Assembly: GCA_045594545.1 (NCBI GenBank)
Contig: JAZNYQ010000020.1
Location: 1-22,015 of the forward strand
Length of the DNA: 22,015 bases
Reading direction: 5' to 3'
From: CAKSHC01 sp045594545
GTDB lineage: Bacteria > Bacillota > Clostridia > Oscillospirales > UMGS1783
The notes under the pieces were generated by a model that searched no databases, was not told the DNA's origin, and was given only the letters and a program-made list of their open reading frames with translations. Of this stretch, positions 21,971 through 22,015 are shown in pieces; within the stretch, counting starts at the first letter, position 1, and each line of letters begins with the position of its first letter. A program made the position numbers and the translations under genes.

Positions 21971-22015
21971 AGTATTCTCCTTATGGATAACAGAAGGGCG
22001 GTAAAGAATCTCTTT

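Overview
The window looks like chromosomal DNA from a Gram-positive Clostridia-type (Firmicutes/Bacillota) bacterium. The reasons are strong AGGAGG-type ribosome binding sites, consensus and extended -10 sigma-A promoters, a DnaD plus DnaI/DnaC-like primosome gene pair, a pyrophosphate-energised ion pump and clostridial-style surface proteins. Genus cannot be fixed from this sequence alone. Coding density is high and terminators are shared between convergent genes.

Region 1 (1-2180) is iron uptake. The 5' part of feoB (cut by the window edge) and feoA are on the minus strand, divergent from a small DtxR-family regulator. A perfect 16-bp palindrome covers the predicted feoA transcription start, and a second imperfect copy lies between feoA and feoB. 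The regulator is MntR-sized but carries the Met/Cys metal ligands typical of the iron-sensing DtxR/IdeR branch.

Region 2 (2180-7350) is a compact arginine operon, argC-argJ-argB-argD-argF, covering glutamate/acetylglutamate to citrulline. It is read leftward from one consensus promoter whose start site is covered by a good ARG box. Region 3 (7381-9530) holds a membrane pyrophosphatase (hppA) with its own promoter and terminator.

Region 4 (9559-13452) is a rightward operon: DnaD-like primosome protein, DnaI/DnaC-like helicase loader, aldose 1-epimerase, and a two-part P-loop kinase-like protein. Region 5 (13457-16868) is a divergent pair: a Ca2+/Mn2+-type P-type ATPase going left and a small TetR-family regulator going right. 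The TetR leader contains what I read as a yybP-ykoY manganese riboswitch followed by an intrinsic terminator. This is the most interesting part of the window, because that aptamer normally sits in front of transporters, not a regulator.

Region 6 (16875-19532) encodes two exported proteins, an SH3-domain C39-like peptidase and a membrane-anchored surface protein. Region 7 (19624-22015) holds a ROK sugar kinase, a tRNA-Ala(CGC) gene, about 490 bp of non-coding repeats (including a 21-bp duplication of the tRNA 3' end around a foldable element), and an acyl-ACP thioesterase gene on the minus strand.
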